A stretch of 5,468 nt of DNA, from the NCBI GenBank assembly GCA_018268735.1, contig JAFDWA010000140.1, forward strand, positions 1 to 5,468. Reading direction: 5' to 3'. The notes beneath the pieces were generated by a model that did no database searches, was not told the DNA's origin, and saw only the letters and a program-made list of their open reading frames with translations. Below, piece after piece: positions 4,991 through 5,468 of the stretch. Position numbers and translations under genes: made by a program. Position 1 is the first letter of the stretch; the number at the start of each line of letters is the position of its first letter. Source of the DNA: Actinomycetota bacterium (lineage in GTDB: Bacteria > Actinomycetota > Acidimicrobiia > Acidimicrobiales > Microtrichaceae).

Positions 4991-5468
4991 GGTGAGCAGG
5001 CGACGGATGACCTTGCCGCCGAGACCCCGCGGGATGTCGTCGACGAACCAGACCTTGTTCGGGCACTTGTAGTGCGCGAGGCGCTCGGCGCAGAAGTCGA
5101 TGACGTCGTCCTCCTCGATGGACATCCCGTCGCGGGCCTTCACGTACGCCTTGACCGACTCCCCGGTGTGCGGGTGCGGAACGCCGATCACGGCGCAGCT
5201 CTCGATCGCGGGGTGCTCGAGGAGCACCTCCTCGACCTCGGCCGGGAACACGTTGAACCCCGACACGATGATCAGGTCCTTGGCCCGATCGACGAGGTAG
5301 AGGTTGCCGAGGTCGTCGACGACCGCCACATCGCCGGTGCGCAGCCAGCCGTCGTCGCTGAGCACCCGCCCGGTCGCCTCCGGATCGCCCCAGTACCCGG
5401 CGAACACGTTCGGCCCCCGGACGAGCAGCTCGCCGTGGTCACCGACGAGGACGTCGTCTCCCTCGGTG
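4988..5468 (-). CDS. Acyl-CoA synthetase / AMP-forming ligase, C-terminal fragment (runs off right edge)
   Basis: The visible 159 residues are the C-terminal third of a class I adenylate-forming enzyme, which activates a carboxylic acid as acyl-AMP and normally transfers it to CoA. Seen: GELLVRGPNVFAGYWGDPEAT (12-32, core motif with the usual GYW..PE.T), DGWLRTGD (39-46, whose Asp contacts the ATP ribose), the hinge and C-terminal domain start DRAKDLIIVSGFNVFPAEVE (60-79), ESCAVIGVPHPHTGE near 90-105, and the end IPRGLGGKVIRR with Lys152 as the adenylation lysine. The serine/threonine usually before GK is glycine here. The frame is open to the window edge; a GTG at 5407 is internal, not a start. 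Hinge and ending fit medium- or long-chain fatty-acid-type ligases, but the substrate pocket lies outside the window. Convergent with the membrane-protein gene, 15 bp away; no link to heme synthesis is evident. Confidence 0.95.
   Translation of the reverse strand, partial: TEGDDVLVGDHGELLVRGPNVFAGYWGDPEATGRVLSDDGWLRTGDVAVVDDLGNLYLVDRAKDLIIVSGFNVFPAEVEEVLLEHPAIESCAVIGVPHPHTGESVKAYVKARDGMSIEEDDVIDFCAERLAHYKCPNKVWFVDDIPRGLGGKVIRRLLT

Noticed and set aside
1..5468. CRISPR array, insertion sequence, toxin-antitoxin or phage genes
   Set aside because: No spaced repeats, transposase motifs, small toxin pairs or phage-type proteins are visible; the window is ordinary core metabolism plus one unknown membrane protein.

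Overview
The window is very GC-rich, uses GTG starts freely and has tightly packed genes with long antisense shadow frames. This, together with the gene order rex-hemA-hemC-hemD, points to a high-GC actinobacterium (Actinomycetota). The same rex-hemACD order is known from Streptomyces coelicolor. I cannot fix the genus; a deeper actinobacterial class such as Acidimicrobiia is only a guess.

Layout. Positions 4025 down to 1 on the minus strand hold a redox/heme operon in transcription order: rex (NADH/NAD+-sensing repressor), a 134-nt spacer, hemA (glutamyl-tRNA reductase), hemC (hydroxymethylbilane synthase), hemD (uroporphyrinogen-III synthase), and the first 34 codons of a HAD-family hydrolase that runs off the left edge. 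The three hem genes cover reduction of glutamyl-tRNA to glutamate-1-semialdehyde (HemA) and conversion of porphobilinogen to uroporphyrinogen III (HemC, HemD). hemL and hemB, needed for the steps between, are not in the window. Divergent from rex on the plus strand is a gene for an unrecognised protein with about seven membrane segments (4202-4972). Convergent to that gene, and running in from the right edge on the minus strand, is the C-terminal part of an acyl-CoA synthetase-type AMP-forming ligase (4988-5468).

Control. A Rex-operator-like 18-mer (4044-4061) lies just upstream of rex, which suggests that rex and the hem genes are repressed by their own first product when NADH is low, tying tetrapyrrole synthesis to respiratory state. 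The most striking unexplained structure is a perfect 30-bp palindrome (1849-1878). It covers the last eight codons and stop of hemA and the Shine-Dalgarno sequence of hemC, and looks built for translational coupling. Smaller curiosities are a chain of four alternating inverted-repeat segments in the leader of the membrane-protein gene, a 14-bp element shared by the leaders of hemA and of the membrane-protein gene (each copy opening a mini-ORF beginning MLER), and a hairpin that pairs the two convergent stop codons.

Nothing here is clearly a new defence or mobile system. No tRNA, rRNA, CRISPR array, insertion sequence or phage gene was seen.
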